Notes: a model not told the origin generated them from the letters alone. A stretch of DNA of 64,000 nucleotides from Streptomyces sp. STR69 (GCF_024519455.1 NZ_JALJRY010000013.1:62001-126000), one strand, 5' to 3'. Shown: positions 50,426 through 61,313, counted from the first letter of the stretch. Made by a program: numbers and translations.

Positions 50426-50473
50426 GTCCGGCCTTCCGGGCTGACATCTGTCCGGCCTTCGAAGCTGACATCT
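50426..50473. repeat. Two tandem 24-base imperfect repeats after the leader peptide
   Basis: GTCCGGCCTTCCGGGCTGAC plus ATCT at 50426-50449 is followed directly by GTCCGGCCTTCGAAGCTGAC plus ATCT at 50450-50473; only three central bases differ. Each unit could form a small hairpin (CCGG with CCGG in the first, CTTCGAAG in the second). Position between the leader stop and a hairpin suggests a part of the attenuator. Confidence 0.85.
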
Positions 50474-50479
50474 GCGGTC

Positions 50480-50496
50480 GCCCGTCTCGAACGGGC
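50480..50496 (+). terminator. Attenuator-type hairpin in the transporter leader
   Basis: GCCCGT (50480-50485) pairs with ACGGGC (50491-50496) around CTCGA. It follows the leader peptide by 58 bases and precedes a C/T-rich tract (CCCTTCCCCCCTT). It could be the terminator alternative of the attenuator, though no strong T-run is present. Confidence 0.4.
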
Positions 50497-50668
50497 CCCT
50501 TCCCCCCTTCTCCCACGAGTCGACGTATGCGCGGGTGCGCCCCGTGCCCGTCGACGCGCTTTCCACGCCTCAGGAGTCCCACCCCCGTCGGGGTCGACAC
50601 CGCCCGCGCCCAGCCACGGTCCGCACAGGTCCGCGAGCACGCGGTGACATGAGTAGGAGCACCTCTCC

Positions 50669-52288
50669 GTGACAGGCCATCCGGTCTCCCGAACCACTCG
50701 ACGCGCGGCTACGGCCGCCCTTCTGACCACCAGTTTCCTGCTGACCGCCTGCGGATCGGGCGGCGGTGGCTCCGACGGCGGCGGCGGACAGGCCAGGTCC
50801 GGTGGCACCCTGACCTTCGCGGTGGGCTCCGACGCCGGCTGCGTGGACCCGCAGCAGGTGGCCAGCAACGACACCATCTACTCGGTGCGGCAGATCGTGG
50901 ACTCCCTCACCGACCAGGACCCCACGACCGGCAAGATCGTGCCGTGGCTCGCGAAGAGCTGGGACATCAGCTCCGACGCGACCACGTTCACGTTCCACCT
51001 GAGATCAGGTGTCACCTTCAGCGACGGGTCCGAGCTGACCGCGCAGGTGGTCAAGGACAACTTCGACGCCGTGCCGAAGCTCGGCGCGCTGGGCACCCTC
51101 GCCGAGGGCTACCTGAGCGGCGTCAAGAGCACCACCGTGGTCGACCCGCTCACCGTCAAGGTGACCTTCCAGCAGCCCAACGCCCAGTTCCTGCAGGCCA
51201 CTTCGACGCATTCGCTGGGCATCGAGTCATCAGCGAGCGCAAAGAAGACCCCGCAGCAGAAGTGCAGCCAGGGAGTGGTCGGCTCCGGGCCCTTCGTCCT
51301 CAAGCAGTACGTACAGAACCAGTCCATCACGCTCGCCAAGCGCACCGGGTACGCCTGGGGTTCCTCGCTGTGGCACAAGAGCGGCGAGGCCTATCTGGAC
51401 AAGGTGGTCTTCAAGGTCGTACCCGAGGCGGGAGTGCGGGCCGGCAGCCTCCAGTCGGGGCAGGTGGACGCGATCAGCAGCGTCGGCAAGGCCAACGAGG
51501 CGGCTCTCAAGGGCGGCCAGGTCACCCTTCAGCGGCGGGCCAATCCGGGCGTGGTGTTCGGCCTGTCCTTCAACAACTCTCGGCCGGTTCTGAAGGACGC
51601 GCGGGTGCGTCAGGCCATCGGGTTCGCCATCGACCGCAAGCAGATCGCCGACACGGTGTTCCCGACCGGGACCCAGCCCGCGACCAGCGTCCTGGCACAC
51701 ACCACACCCGACTACGCCGACCTGTCCTCGGACCTGACGACCGACGCGGCCAAGGCGAAGTCCCTGCTGGACGCGGCCGGTTGGAAGGCGGGCAGCGACG
51801 GCATCCGGACGAAGGACGGAAAGAAGCTGAGCCTGACGGTCGACTGGATCCCCAACTCGGCGACCAATCAGCCCGCGTTGGAGCTGATCCAGCAGCAACT
51901 GAAGGCCGTGGGAGTCGGTCTGACGCTCAAGCAGCTGCAGGTCACCCAGCTCGCCCCGACGCTGCAGTCGGGCGACTACGACGCGGCGTGGGGGAACGTG
52001 ACCCGTGCCGACCCGGACATCCTGCGCAGCTCCTTCTCCACCAAGCTGGCCAACTTCTACCGCCTTCCCGTGACCCCGCTGGACACCTCACTGACCGGCC
52101 AGGCGGCGACCACGGATTCCACGAAACGCGCTGAACTGGTCAAGCAGGCACAGGAGTTGATCGTGCAGAACGCCTACTACGCGCCGGTGGTGGAGCTCCA
52201 GACCCAGATCGGCGTGGCGAAGAAGGTGCACGGTCTGAACTTCGACGCCTCCAGCCGGATCCAGTTGCACGACACCTGGATCGGCTGA
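50669..52288 (+). CDS. ABC transporter substrate-binding lipoprotein, SBP_bac_5 type
   Basis: This 539-residue lipoprotein has a type II signal (ATAALLTTSFLLTAC) with lipid-attachment Cys at residue 28, then a Gly/Ser-rich linker. The SBP_bac_5 fold is clear: GGTLTFAVGSDAGCVDPQQV, IVDSLTDQDPTTGKIVPWLA, FTFHLRSGVTFSDGSELTAQ, and the C-terminal lobe with KLSLTVDWIPNS. This family binds peptides, opines, nickel or glutathione. With a SAM riboswitch and cysteine leader upstream, a sulfur-containing ligand (peptide or thioether) is likely, but the ligand is not readable. GTG start with AGGAG about 10 bases upstream. Confidence 0.88.
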   Translation: MTGHPVSRTTRRAATAALLTTSFLLTACGSGGGGSDGGGGQARSGGTLTFAVGSDAGCVDPQQVASNDTIYSVRQIVDSLTDQDPTTGKIVPWLAKSWDISSDATTFTFHLRSGVTFSDGSELTAQVVKDNFDAVPKLGALGTLAEGYLSGVKSTTVVDPLTVKVTFQQPNAQFLQATSTHSLGIESSASAKKTPQQKCSQGVVGSGPFVLKQYVQNQSITLAKRTGYAWGSSLWHKSGEAYLDKVVFKVVPEAGVRAGSLQSGQVDAISSVGKANEAALKGGQVTLQRRANPGVVFGLSFNNSRPVLKDARVRQAIGFAIDRKQIADTVFPTGTQPATSVLAHTTPDYADLSSDLTTDAAKAKSLLDAAGWKAGSDGIRTKDGKKLSLTVDWIPNSATNQPALELIQQQLKAVGVGLTLKQLQVTQLAPTLQSGDYDAAWGNVTRADPDILRSSFSTKLANFYRLPVTPLDTSLTGQAATTDSTKRAELVKQAQELIVQNAYYAPVVELQTQIGVAKKVHGLNFDASSRIQLHDTWIG

Positions 52289-52291
52289 CGC

Positions 52292-53251
52292 ATGCGTCGC
52301 TACGCGATCAAGCGGCTCGCCCAGGCGGTCGGGGTGCTGTGGGCCGCCTACACGGTGTCCTTCCTGGTCCTCGACTTCCTGCCGGGTGATCCGGTCACAG
52401 CGATGGCCAGTGCGGGAATGGACTCCGGGACGGTCGACCCGGCCCAACTCGCCGCGCTGCGCCACGAGTACGGCTTCGACAAGCCGATTCTGGTGCAGTA
52501 CGCCGACTACCTCGGCCGGGCGGTGCGCGGGGACTTCGGGAACTCGGTCTCCACGGGCCGACCGGTGTCCTCGACGCTGGCCGACGCCCTGCCGCAGACC
52601 CTCCAGCTGACCAGTGCCGCGCTGCTCCTCGCCGTGCTCCTCGGCGGTGGACTGGCGATCGTCGCCACCTACACCTCGCGTCGGTGGCTGCGTCAACTGC
52701 TGCTGTCCCTCCCGCCGTTGGGGGTGTCGGTCCCGACGTTCTGGGTGGGGCTGCTGCTCGTCGAGTCGTTCTCCTTCCGGCTGCACTGGTTCCCGGCGTT
52801 CGGCAACGACGGCCTGCGGGGGCTGATCCTGCCGGCCCTGACGCTGGCGATCCCGACCGGCGCGCAGGTGGCACAAGTACTGGCCAAGAGCCTGCTCACC
52901 GCGCTGGACCAGGCCTATGTGGAGACCGCCCGCGCCAAGGGCGCCGGCCGATGGCGCGTGCACCTACGGCACGCCCTGCGCAACGCGTCCCTGCCCGCGT
53001 TGACCGTAGTCGGCCTGCTGGTGGGGCAGTTGATCGCCGGTTCGGTGGTCGTCGAGACGGTGTTCTCCCGTGACGGACTCGGCCGGGTGACGGCCGCCGC
53101 GGTCACGGCCCAGGACATCCCGCTCGTGCAGGGCGTGGTGGTGTTCGGCGCGCTGATCTTCGTCATGACGAACCTGCTCGTCGACCTCGTCTATCCGCTG
53201 CTCGATCCGCGGATCGTGGTGGCCTCGGGCCGGAAGGCGGTTGCCGCATGA
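52292..53251 (+). CDS. ABC transporter permease, DppB-like
   Basis: This 319-residue permease begins three bases after the binding-protein stop. The N-terminal MRRYAIKRLAQAVGVLWAAY and LDFLPGDPVT match DppB-type permeases. About six helices follow, with the EAA-loop motif AYVETARAKGAGRWRVHLRH and the final helices around VVVETVFSRDGLGRVTAAAV. It pairs with the DppC-like permease to form the membrane channel. The stop overlaps the next start by ATGA. Confidence 0.88.
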   Translation: MRRYAIKRLAQAVGVLWAAYTVSFLVLDFLPGDPVTAMASAGMDSGTVDPAQLAALRHEYGFDKPILVQYADYLGRAVRGDFGNSVSTGRPVSSTLADALPQTLQLTSAALLLAVLLGGGLAIVATYTSRRWLRQLLLSLPPLGVSVPTFWVGLLLVESFSFRLHWFPAFGNDGLRGLILPALTLAIPTGAQVAQVLAKSLLTALDQAYVETARAKGAGRWRVHLRHALRNASLPALTVVGLLVGQLIAGSVVVETVFSRDGLGRVTAAAVTAQDIPLVQGVVVFGALIFVMTNLLVDLVYPLLDPRIVVASGRKAVAA

Positions 53252-54174
53252 GTCAGGGTCTTGTCGACGACACCGCCGCCGCTGCCGCGCTCGGCCTCGC
53301 GCGGCCGGTCGAGCCGGGGTCCGGCCCCGGGCCGGGACGCCGCGTCGACGCGCGGCGGGTCCTGCGGTTCCTGGTACGCCGTCCCGGCCTGCTGCTGTCG
53401 GTCATCGTCCTGGTCCTAGTGGTGCTGGCCTCGTTCCGGCCCGGCCTGTTCACCTCCCGGGACCCGCTGACGGGCGTACCGTCGCAGAACTTCCGGGGCC
53501 CGAGCGGCGCGCACTGGTTCGGCACGGACGAACTCGGCCGCGACGTATTCTCCCGAGTGGTCCACGGCGCCCAACTCTCCCTGAAGGCAACCCTCATCGC
53601 GGTGGCGGTCGCCTTCGTGGTCGGCAGCCTGATCGGACTGGTCGCCGGGTTCGTGGGCCGCTGGATCGACGACGTGCTGATGCGCTTCGTCGACGTACTC
53701 CTCTCCATCCCGGCGCTGTTCCTCTCCCTGGCCCTGGTCACCGCGCTCGGCTACGGCACGGTCAAGGTGGCGGTCGCGGTCGGCATCGCCAGCGTGGCGA
53801 GCTTCGCGCGCGTGACGCGCGCCGAGGTGCTGCGGGTCCGGCAGGCGGTCTTCGTCGAGGCCTCGCGGTCGTGCGGCGCCCGCTGGTACTCGGTACTGGG
53901 ACGGCATGTGCTGCCCAACGCGGCGGGTCCGGTGATCGTCCTGGCCACCCTCGACTTCGGCTCCTCGATCCTCGCCGTGTCGGCCCTGAGCTTCCTCGGC
54001 TACGGCGCCCCGCCACCGGCACCGGAGTGGGGCACGTTGATCTCGGACGGCCGCAACTACCTCGCCAACGCCTGGTGGTTGACGGCGTTGCCCGGGCTCG
54101 CGATCGCGGCGACCGTGCTGGCCACCAACCGCATCGCACGCGCGCTGGACGGCGAATGGTCCCGGCAGTCATGA
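53248..54174 (+). CDS. ABC transporter permease, DppC-like
   Basis: This 308-residue permease has an Ala/Pro-rich N-terminus, a first helix (LLLSVIVLVLVVLASFRPGLF) and the DppC-type periplasmic motif GTDELGRDVFSRVVHGAQLS at about residues 91-110. The EAA-loop reads EASRSCGARWYSVLGRHVLP. It forms the second half of the channel. ATGA overlap with the preceding permease and with the following ATPase gene keep the operon coupled. Confidence 0.88.
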   Translation: MSQGLVDDTAAAAALGLARPVEPGSGPGPGRRVDARRVLRFLVRRPGLLLSVIVLVLVVLASFRPGLFTSRDPLTGVPSQNFRGPSGAHWFGTDELGRDVFSRVVHGAQLSLKATLIAVAVAFVVGSLIGLVAGFVGRWIDDVLMRFVDVLLSIPALFLSLALVTALGYGTVKVAVAVGIASVASFARVTRAEVLRVRQAVFVEASRSCGARWYSVLGRHVLPNAAGPVIVLATLDFGSSILAVSALSFLGYGAPPPAPEWGTLISDGRNYLANAWWLTALPGLAIAATVLATNRIARALDGEWSRQS

Positions 54175-55892
54175 GCGATGGCCCGCCGAACACACCTGGA
54201 ACGGATGAGGACTTGAGCACGACACCGAGCACCGCCCCGGACCCCGGTGAGGGCGCCGCGCTGGAGATACGCGGCCTGTCCGTGTCGTACCGCACCCGCG
54301 GCGGCACCGTACGGGCCGTGCGGGACGTCGATCTCGACGTGCGGCCGGGCGAAGTGACCGCGGTGGTCGGGGAGTCCGGGTCCGGCAAGAGCACCACCGC
54401 GCATGCGATCACCCGGCTGCTGGCGGCCAACGCCACGATCGACGCGGGCACGATCCGCTTCGGCCGGCACGACCTCACCGCGCTGAGCGAGGCGGAGTTG
54501 CGCACCGTGCGCGGTGCGCAGATCGGCCTGGTGCCCCAGGATCCGTCGGTTTCCCTCAATCCGGTGAAACGCATCGGTGAGCAGGTCGCCGAGGTGCTGC
54601 GCATCCACGGTCTTGCGACCCGCCGCTCCGCGCCGTCGGAGGCGATCGACATCCTGCACCGGGCCGGACTGCCGGACGCGGTCACGCGTGCCCGGCAGTA
54701 CCCGCACGAGCTCTCCGGCGGTATGCGGCAGCGCGCCCTGATCGCGATCGCCATCGCCGCACGGCCGAGACTGATCGTCGCCGACGAGCCGACCAGCGCG
54801 CTCGACGTCACCGTGCAACGTGTCATCCTCGACCATCTCCAGGGCCTCACCGAGGAGTTGGGCACCGCGATCCTGCTGGTGACCCACGATCTCGGCGTGG
54901 CCGCCGACCGGGCACAACGCCTCGTAGTCATGTCCCAGGGGCGGGTGGTCGAGGCCGGGGCAACGCGTGAGGTCCTGGCCGAACCCCAACACGACTACAC
55001 GCGACGGCTGTTGGCCAGCGCGCCGAGCCTGACGACCGCCGCCCCCCGCACCGAGGTCACCGCACCCCCGGCCACCGACACGGCAACGCTGGTCGAACTC
55101 CGCAACGCGGTCAAGGAGTTCAGGCTGCCCCGCGCGGAGGGCGAGTCCCGGACACTGCGCGCGGTCGACGACGTGAGCCTCACCCTCCACCGTGGTCGAA
55201 CCCTGGCTCTGGTGGGTGAATCCGGCTCGGGCAAGTCCACCACCGCCCGCCTGGTGCTCCGCCTCACCGACGCGAGCGCCGGACACATCCTGTTCGACGG
55301 CACCGACGTCACCACCGCCCGGGGCGCACAGGCCAGGCAACTGCGCCGACGCGCCCAGCTCGTCTACCAGAACCCGTACGCCTCACTCGACCCCCGCTTC
55401 TCCATCGGCGAGGTGATCACCGAACCGCTGCGCGCCTTCAAGGTGGGCGACCGCGCGTCCCGGCTGGACCGGGCCCGGGAACTCCTCGACCGCGTCGCCC
55501 TGCCCGCCACCACCCTGGACCGCCGCCCCGCGGAACTCTCCGGCGGGCAACGCCAACGTGTCGCGATCGCGCGGGCCCTCGCCCTCTCCCCCGACCTGGT
55601 GGTGTGCGACGAGCCGGTGTCCGCGCTCGATGTCTCCGTGCAGGCCCAAGCCCTCGACCTGCTCGCCGAGTTGCAGGCCGACACTGGCGTGGCGTACCTG
55701 TTCATCTCGCACGACCTGGCCGTCGTACGACAGATCGCGCACGAGGTCGCCGTCATGCGAGCGGGCCGCGTCGTCGAGACGGGCGCCCCCGACGACCTGT
55801 TCACGCACCCCCGCCACGAGTACACCCGCGAGCTGCTCGCGGCGATCCCCGGCCACCGGGACGACCACGACCTGAGGACGCGGAGCGCATGA
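54171..55892 (+). CDS. ABC transporter ATP-binding protein with two fused ATPase domains (DppD-DppF type)
   Basis: This 573-residue protein carries two nucleotide-binding domains. The first has Walker A GESGSGKS at 67-74, signature LSGGMRQRALIA and Walker B LIVADEPTSALDV. The second has GESGSGKS at 349-356, signature LSGGQRQRVAIA and VVCDEPVSALDV. Both include the oligopeptide-importer C-terminal extension (DYTRRLLASAP, EYTRELLAAIPG). One polypeptide replaces the usual DppD and DppF pair and powers the importer. ATGA overlaps link it to both neighbours. Confidence 0.92.
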   Translation: MSDGPPNTPGTDEDLSTTPSTAPDPGEGAALEIRGLSVSYRTRGGTVRAVRDVDLDVRPGEVTAVVGESGSGKSTTAHAITRLLAANATIDAGTIRFGRHDLTALSEAELRTVRGAQIGLVPQDPSVSLNPVKRIGEQVAEVLRIHGLATRRSAPSEAIDILHRAGLPDAVTRARQYPHELSGGMRQRALIAIAIAARPRLIVADEPTSALDVTVQRVILDHLQGLTEELGTAILLVTHDLGVAADRAQRLVVMSQGRVVEAGATREVLAEPQHDYTRRLLASAPSLTTAAPRTEVTAPPATDTATLVELRNAVKEFRLPRAEGESRTLRAVDDVSLTLHRGRTLALVGESGSGKSTTARLVLRLTDASAGHILFDGTDVTTARGAQARQLRRRAQLVYQNPYASLDPRFSIGEVITEPLRAFKVGDRASRLDRARELLDRVALPATTLDRRPAELSGGQRQRVAIARALALSPDLVVCDEPVSALDVSVQAQALDLLAELQADTGVAYLFISHDLAVVRQIAHEVAVMRAGRVVETGAPDDLFTHPRHEYTRELLAAIPGHRDDHDLRTRSA

Positions 55893-56902
55893 GCATCACC
55901 TCCCTCGCCTTCCTCACCCCGGGCAACTTCGCCGACGACGACCCGTACACCGGTCTGGAGGAGACCCTCCAACTCTTCGAGTACGGCGAGCGGTTGGGAT
56001 ACGACGGCGCCTGGATCCGGCAGCGGCACCTCGAACACGGCGTCGGTTCGGCCGCGGTGTTCCTCGCCGCGGCCGGACAACGCACGCAGCGCGTCGAGTT
56101 GGGGACCGCGGTCATCCCGATCGGCTACGAGAGCCCGTTCCGGCTGGCCGAGGACCTGGCACTGGCCGACGTCCTGTCGCGGGGCCGGCTCCAGGTCGGC
56201 TTCAGCACCGGCATGCCGCACGCCGAACTCCTCGGCGACCTGGTGTACGACGGCGACTGGCGCGCCTTCGACCTGTCCTACGGCCGGGTCGCCCGGGTCG
56301 TCGACAACCTGCGCGGCGACTACCTCGGCGGCCCGGACACGGTGATCGAGTCACCGGGCAACACCCAGCGACCGCGGCTGCAACCGCACAACCCCGCTCT
56401 GGTGAACCGGATCTGGTACGGCGGCGGCAGCCTGCGCTCCGCCCGCTGGGCCGGCGAGAGCGGCCTCAACCTGCTGTCCAGGAACATCGTCACCGGCGAG
56501 AACACCGACGACTTCACCACGGCCCAGTCGAACCTGCTCGCCGAGTACCGGCGCGTCCGGTCCACCGCCCGGGTCGCGCTGGGCCGCGTCGTCGTGCCGT
56601 TCGACAGCGCCGACCGGGCCACCCGCGCCCGCTACCGCACGTATGCCGACAGCCGTCATGCCCGCACCCTTGGCCCGCAGGGCCCGAGGCGGACCCTGTT
56701 CGCACCCGATGTGGTCGGCACGGCGGAACAGATCCTGGAGCAACTGGCCGCGGATCCGGTGGTGTCGGCGGTCTCGGAGCTGCGCCTTGAACTGCCGTAC
56801 GAGTTCCGGCGGGAGGAGTACGAACAGATCCTGCACGATGTGCTCCACTTGGTCGTACCCGAACTCGGCTGGCGCCCCGCACAGTTGGAGGCCGCGCGAT
56901 GA
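55889..56902 (+). CDS. LLM-class flavin-dependent monooxygenase
   Basis: This 337-residue protein has the bacterial-luciferase-like TIM barrel: LQLFEYGERLGYDGAWIRQR, GTAVIPIGYESPFRLAEDLA, LADVLSRGRLQVGFSTGMPH and WAGESGLNLLSRNI. In sulfur loci these FMNH2-dependent enzymes oxidise sulfonates, sulfones or thioethers to release sulfite. Here, coupled by ATGA to the ABC importer, it likely attacks the imported sulfur compound. The substrate is inferred; no partner flavin reductase is in the window, so FMNH2 must come from elsewhere. Confidence 0.85.
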   Translation: MSITSLAFLTPGNFADDDPYTGLEETLQLFEYGERLGYDGAWIRQRHLEHGVGSAAVFLAAAGQRTQRVELGTAVIPIGYESPFRLAEDLALADVLSRGRLQVGFSTGMPHAELLGDLVYDGDWRAFDLSYGRVARVVDNLRGDYLGGPDTVIESPGNTQRPRLQPHNPALVNRIWYGGGSLRSARWAGESGLNLLSRNIVTGENTDDFTTAQSNLLAEYRRVRSTARVALGRVVVPFDSADRATRARYRTYADSRHARTLGPQGPRRTLFAPDVVGTAEQILEQLAADPVVSAVSELRLELPYEFRREEYEQILHDVLHLVVPELGWRPAQLEAAR

Positions 56903-57323
56903 GTGCCGTACGACTGGACGTCCACACCCGGGAGCCGTTCGCCGACGGTCATCGCTTCGCCTAGGGCGGCTATCTGCTGCGCCGCAGGACACAGTCGTCT
57001 TCGGCGCCTGGCAGGGCGATCTGCCGCCGGGCGACGGCGGCCTGCTGCTCGACCTCCCCGTGGCGACGCGGGGCGCGGAGCCCGTACGCGGCCTGACGAC
57101 AGCCGAGTTCATCGTGGACGGGCCCGTCCGGTCCCTGCCGCTCTCCCGCTGGACGAGCACCAGGTCCTCCCCCGTCAGCGAGCAAGGAGCTCGTACCGCA
57201 CGACTCACCCGACGGCGGTATCCGCACAGCGAGCCGACGGAACTGCCCCGGGAGGGCTGGCAGTTCGCCCCAGGACGTGCCGGTACGGCGGAGACCTCTG
57301 GCAGGTCTCCGCCGTACTGGTGA
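56899..57323 (+). pseudogene. Broken alpha/beta-hydrolase-domain gene (last gene of the sulfur operon)
   Basis: ATGAGTGCC overlaps the LLM gene stop and opens a start typical of Abhydrolase_10-like proteins (VRLDVHTREPFADGHRFA), but TAG follows after 22 codons. The text resumes as GGYLLRR in the same frame and then in another frame as DTVVFGAWQGDLPPGDGGLL and VRGLTTAEFIVDGPVRSLPL, with a further degenerate stretch to 57323. Relative to intact family members of about 450 residues, a long piece of the N-half and all of the C-half are missing. Deletion plus frameshift left a remnant. Confidence 0.7.
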
Positions 57324-57339
57324 GGCGAGCGCATGCGCG

Positions 57340-59289
<1,950 letters not shown>

Positions 59290-59291
59290 GG

Positions 59292-60230
59292 CTACCGGTA
59301 ACTCGGCGCGTAGTCATGGAACTTGTCCACATCGACGTCGTCGAGCACGGCGAGCGCGTCCTCGGTGAGGACCGCCAGCGAGCAGTACAGGGAGATCAGG
59401 TAGGAGGCGATCGCGCTGCGGTCGATCTGCATGAACCGCACCGACAGGCCCATCCCCTGCTCGCCCGAGAGCCCGGGCTGGAACAGTCCGACCACGCCCT
59501 GGCGCGACTCACCGGTGCGCAGCAGGATGAACTTGGTCCTGCCGTTCTCCAGCGGGACCTTGTCCGACGGGATGATCGGCAGGCCGCGCCAGGTGAGGAA
59601 CTGCGAGCCGAACATGCTGACCGTGGCCGGCGGTACGCCTCGCCGGGTGCACTCCCTGCCGAACGCGGCGATCCCCTCGGGGTGGGTGAGGAAGAAGGCC
59701 GGCTGCTTCCACACCTTCGTGATGAGGGCGTCGAGGTCGTCCGGGGTCGGCGGGCCCGCCATGGTGGAGATCCGCTGGGTATCCGCCACGCTGGCCAGCA
59801 TCCCGTACTCCGGGCTGTTGATCAGCTCGCCCTCCTGGTGTTCCTTCACCGCCTCGATGGTCAGCCGCAGTTGCTGTGCGGTCTGGTTGTGCGGGCTGGA
59901 GTACAGGTCGGAGATCCGGGTGTGGAGGTCCAGGACGGTCTGGACGGCCTTGAGCCGGTACTCGCGGGGCTCGCGTTCGTAGTCGACGAAGGTGTCCGGG
60001 AGCGGCGACTCGTCGTAGTTGTCGCACTCGATGCGCACCGACTCGGGGTGAACGACCTTGTTCACCCGGTAGATGCCGGCCTCGACCGGAACCCAGGACA
60101 TCAGATGCACCAGCCAGCGAGGCGTGATGGAGCTCATCTGGGGAACGGTCTTGGTGGCGTTCGCGAGGGTTCGCGCCGCGCTGTCGCTCACCGACATCGA
60201 TCGCGACGGTGGATTCACAGCCGTGGTCAT
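59292..60230 (-). CDS. Family 2A encapsulin shell protein (SrpI-like)
   Basis: The ATG at 60230 has AAAGGAG 7 bases upstream, giving 312 residues, the normal length for family 2A. It matches the SrpI/major-membrane-protein-I shell family: LANATKTVPQMSSITPRWLV at the N-arm, EAGIYRVNKVVHPESVRIEC, HQEGELINSPEYGMLASVAD, and SMFGSQFLTWRGLPIIPSDK. No cyclic-nucleotide-binding domain is present, which separates it from family 2B. These HK97-fold proteins build nanocompartments around cysteine desulfurase in cyanobacteria and actinobacteria. The cargo gene is directly downstream. A divergent LysR gene is upstream. Confidence 0.95.
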   Translation of the reverse strand: MTTAVNPPSRSMSVSDSAARTLANATKTVPQMSSITPRWLVHLMSWVPVEAGIYRVNKVVHPESVRIECDNYDESPLPDTFVDYEREPREYRLKAVQTVLDLHTRISDLYSSPHNQTAQQLRLTIEAVKEHQEGELINSPEYGMLASVADTQRISTMAGPPTPDDLDALITKVWKQPAFFLTHPEGIAAFGRECTRRGVPPATVSMFGSQFLTWRGLPIIPSDKVPLENGRTKFILLRTGESRQGVVGLFQPGLSGEQGMGLSVRFMQIDRSAIASYLISLYCSLAVLTEDALAVLDDVDVDKFHDYAPSYR

Positions 60231-60393
60231 GCGCCATCTCCTTTCGGCGCCCGGGATCCGGGCACGCGTGAGGGGTGAGATCGCCGACGGGGACGTGTGC
60301 GGCATGGATCTCTCGCACCCACTATCGATTCACCGTCGCAGTCAGCCCGGTAATGGTCCAATGCGTGTTTTCGAGGCTGTCATCGACGCGGAC

Positions 60394-60399
60394 TATGAT
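60394..60399 (+). promoter_or_regulatory. -10 element for a leaderless LysR transcript
   Basis: TATGAT sits seven bases before the LysR start codon (ATG 60406), with no ribosome-binding site between. Transcription would begin at or next to the A of the ATG, giving a leaderless mRNA as is frequent in Streptomyces. A -35 is weak (TTCGAG-like sequence near 60370). Confidence 0.55.
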
Positions 60400-60405
60400 T
60401 CACAA

Positions 60406-61308
60406 ATGATCGACTTGAGTCGGTTGCGCGTCCTGGTCGCCGTCGCCCGGGAGGGTTCGATCACGGCAGCCGCCGAGGCACTGCACTACGCCCAACCGTC
60501 GGTGAGTCATCAACTCGCCAAGCTGGAGGCCGAGGTCGGCGTGCCGCTGTTGCAGCGGATGGGGCGCGGTATCCGGCTCACGGAGGCCGGCCGGCTGCTG
60601 GTGGACCGGGCCGAGTCGATCCTGGCGCAGGTCGAGTCGGTGCACGCGGAACTGGACGAGCTGGCCGGGCTGCGCACCGGTCGGGTCCGGCTGGCCGCGT
60701 TTCCCTCGGCGTTGGCCACCCTGGTGCCGCTCGCCGCCGCCCGCTTGTCCGCCGAGCATCCCGCGATCGAGCTGACCCTGCGGGAGGCCGAACCGCCCGA
60801 CGCGCTCAACTCCCTGCGCAACAACGACGTGGACGTGGCGCTGATCTTCGAGCACGGCGATCCGCCCCAGCGCGATCGCCGCGACACCACGATGACACCG
60901 CTGCTCGACGAGCCGTTGTACGTGGTCACCCCGGCGGATCGGTGCTGGGACAAACCCCGGGCGGAGCTGGCCACCTATGCCGACGCGCGCTGGATCGCCG
61001 GGTGCGAACGCTGCCGCGAGCATCTCGTCGCGGCCTGCGGGCGGGCGGGGTTCGAGCCGGTGGTCGAGTTCGAGACCGACGACTATGTCGCCGTGCAGGC
61101 ACTCGTCGCGGCCGGGCTCGGTGTGAGCCTGCTGCCGGGCCTCACCCTCCTCGCCAACCGGCACCCCGGGGTCAGCCTCCACCGCATCGCCGGGATGCGC
61201 CGCCAGGTCGTGGCCGCCGTCTACGGCAAGCCGCCCGCGTCCCAGCCCGCCCAAGTGCTCCTCGACGCGCTCGCCGCGACCGTCACCGAACCGGAATGGC
61301 CGTCCTGA
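60406..61308 (+). CDS. LysR-family transcriptional regulator, divergent from the encapsulin operon
   Basis: This 300-residue protein has the LysR helix-turn-helix at residues about 1-60 (RLRVLVAVAREGSITAAAEA, YAQPSVSHQLAKLEAEVGVP) and an effector domain with two lobes. It is divergent to the shell-cargo operon across 175 bases, the usual LysR autoregulation layout, so it likely controls that operon, perhaps sensing sulfur status (inference). The start is chosen at the homology boundary. It ends 5 bases before the convergent HepT-like gene. Confidence 0.88.
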   Translation: MIDLSRLRVLVAVAREGSITAAAEALHYAQPSVSHQLAKLEAEVGVPLLQRMGRGIRLTEAGRLLVDRAESILAQVESVHAELDELAGLRTGRVRLAAFPSALATLVPLAAARLSAEHPAIELTLREAEPPDALNSLRNNDVDVALIFEHGDPPQRDRRDTTMTPLLDEPLYVVTPADRCWDKPRAELATYADARWIAGCERCREHLVAACGRAGFEPVVEFETDDYVAVQALVAAGLGVSLLPGLTLLANRHPGVSLHRIAGMRRQVVAAVYGKPPASQPAQVLLDALAATVTEPEWPS

Positions 61309-61313
61309 CCGGC

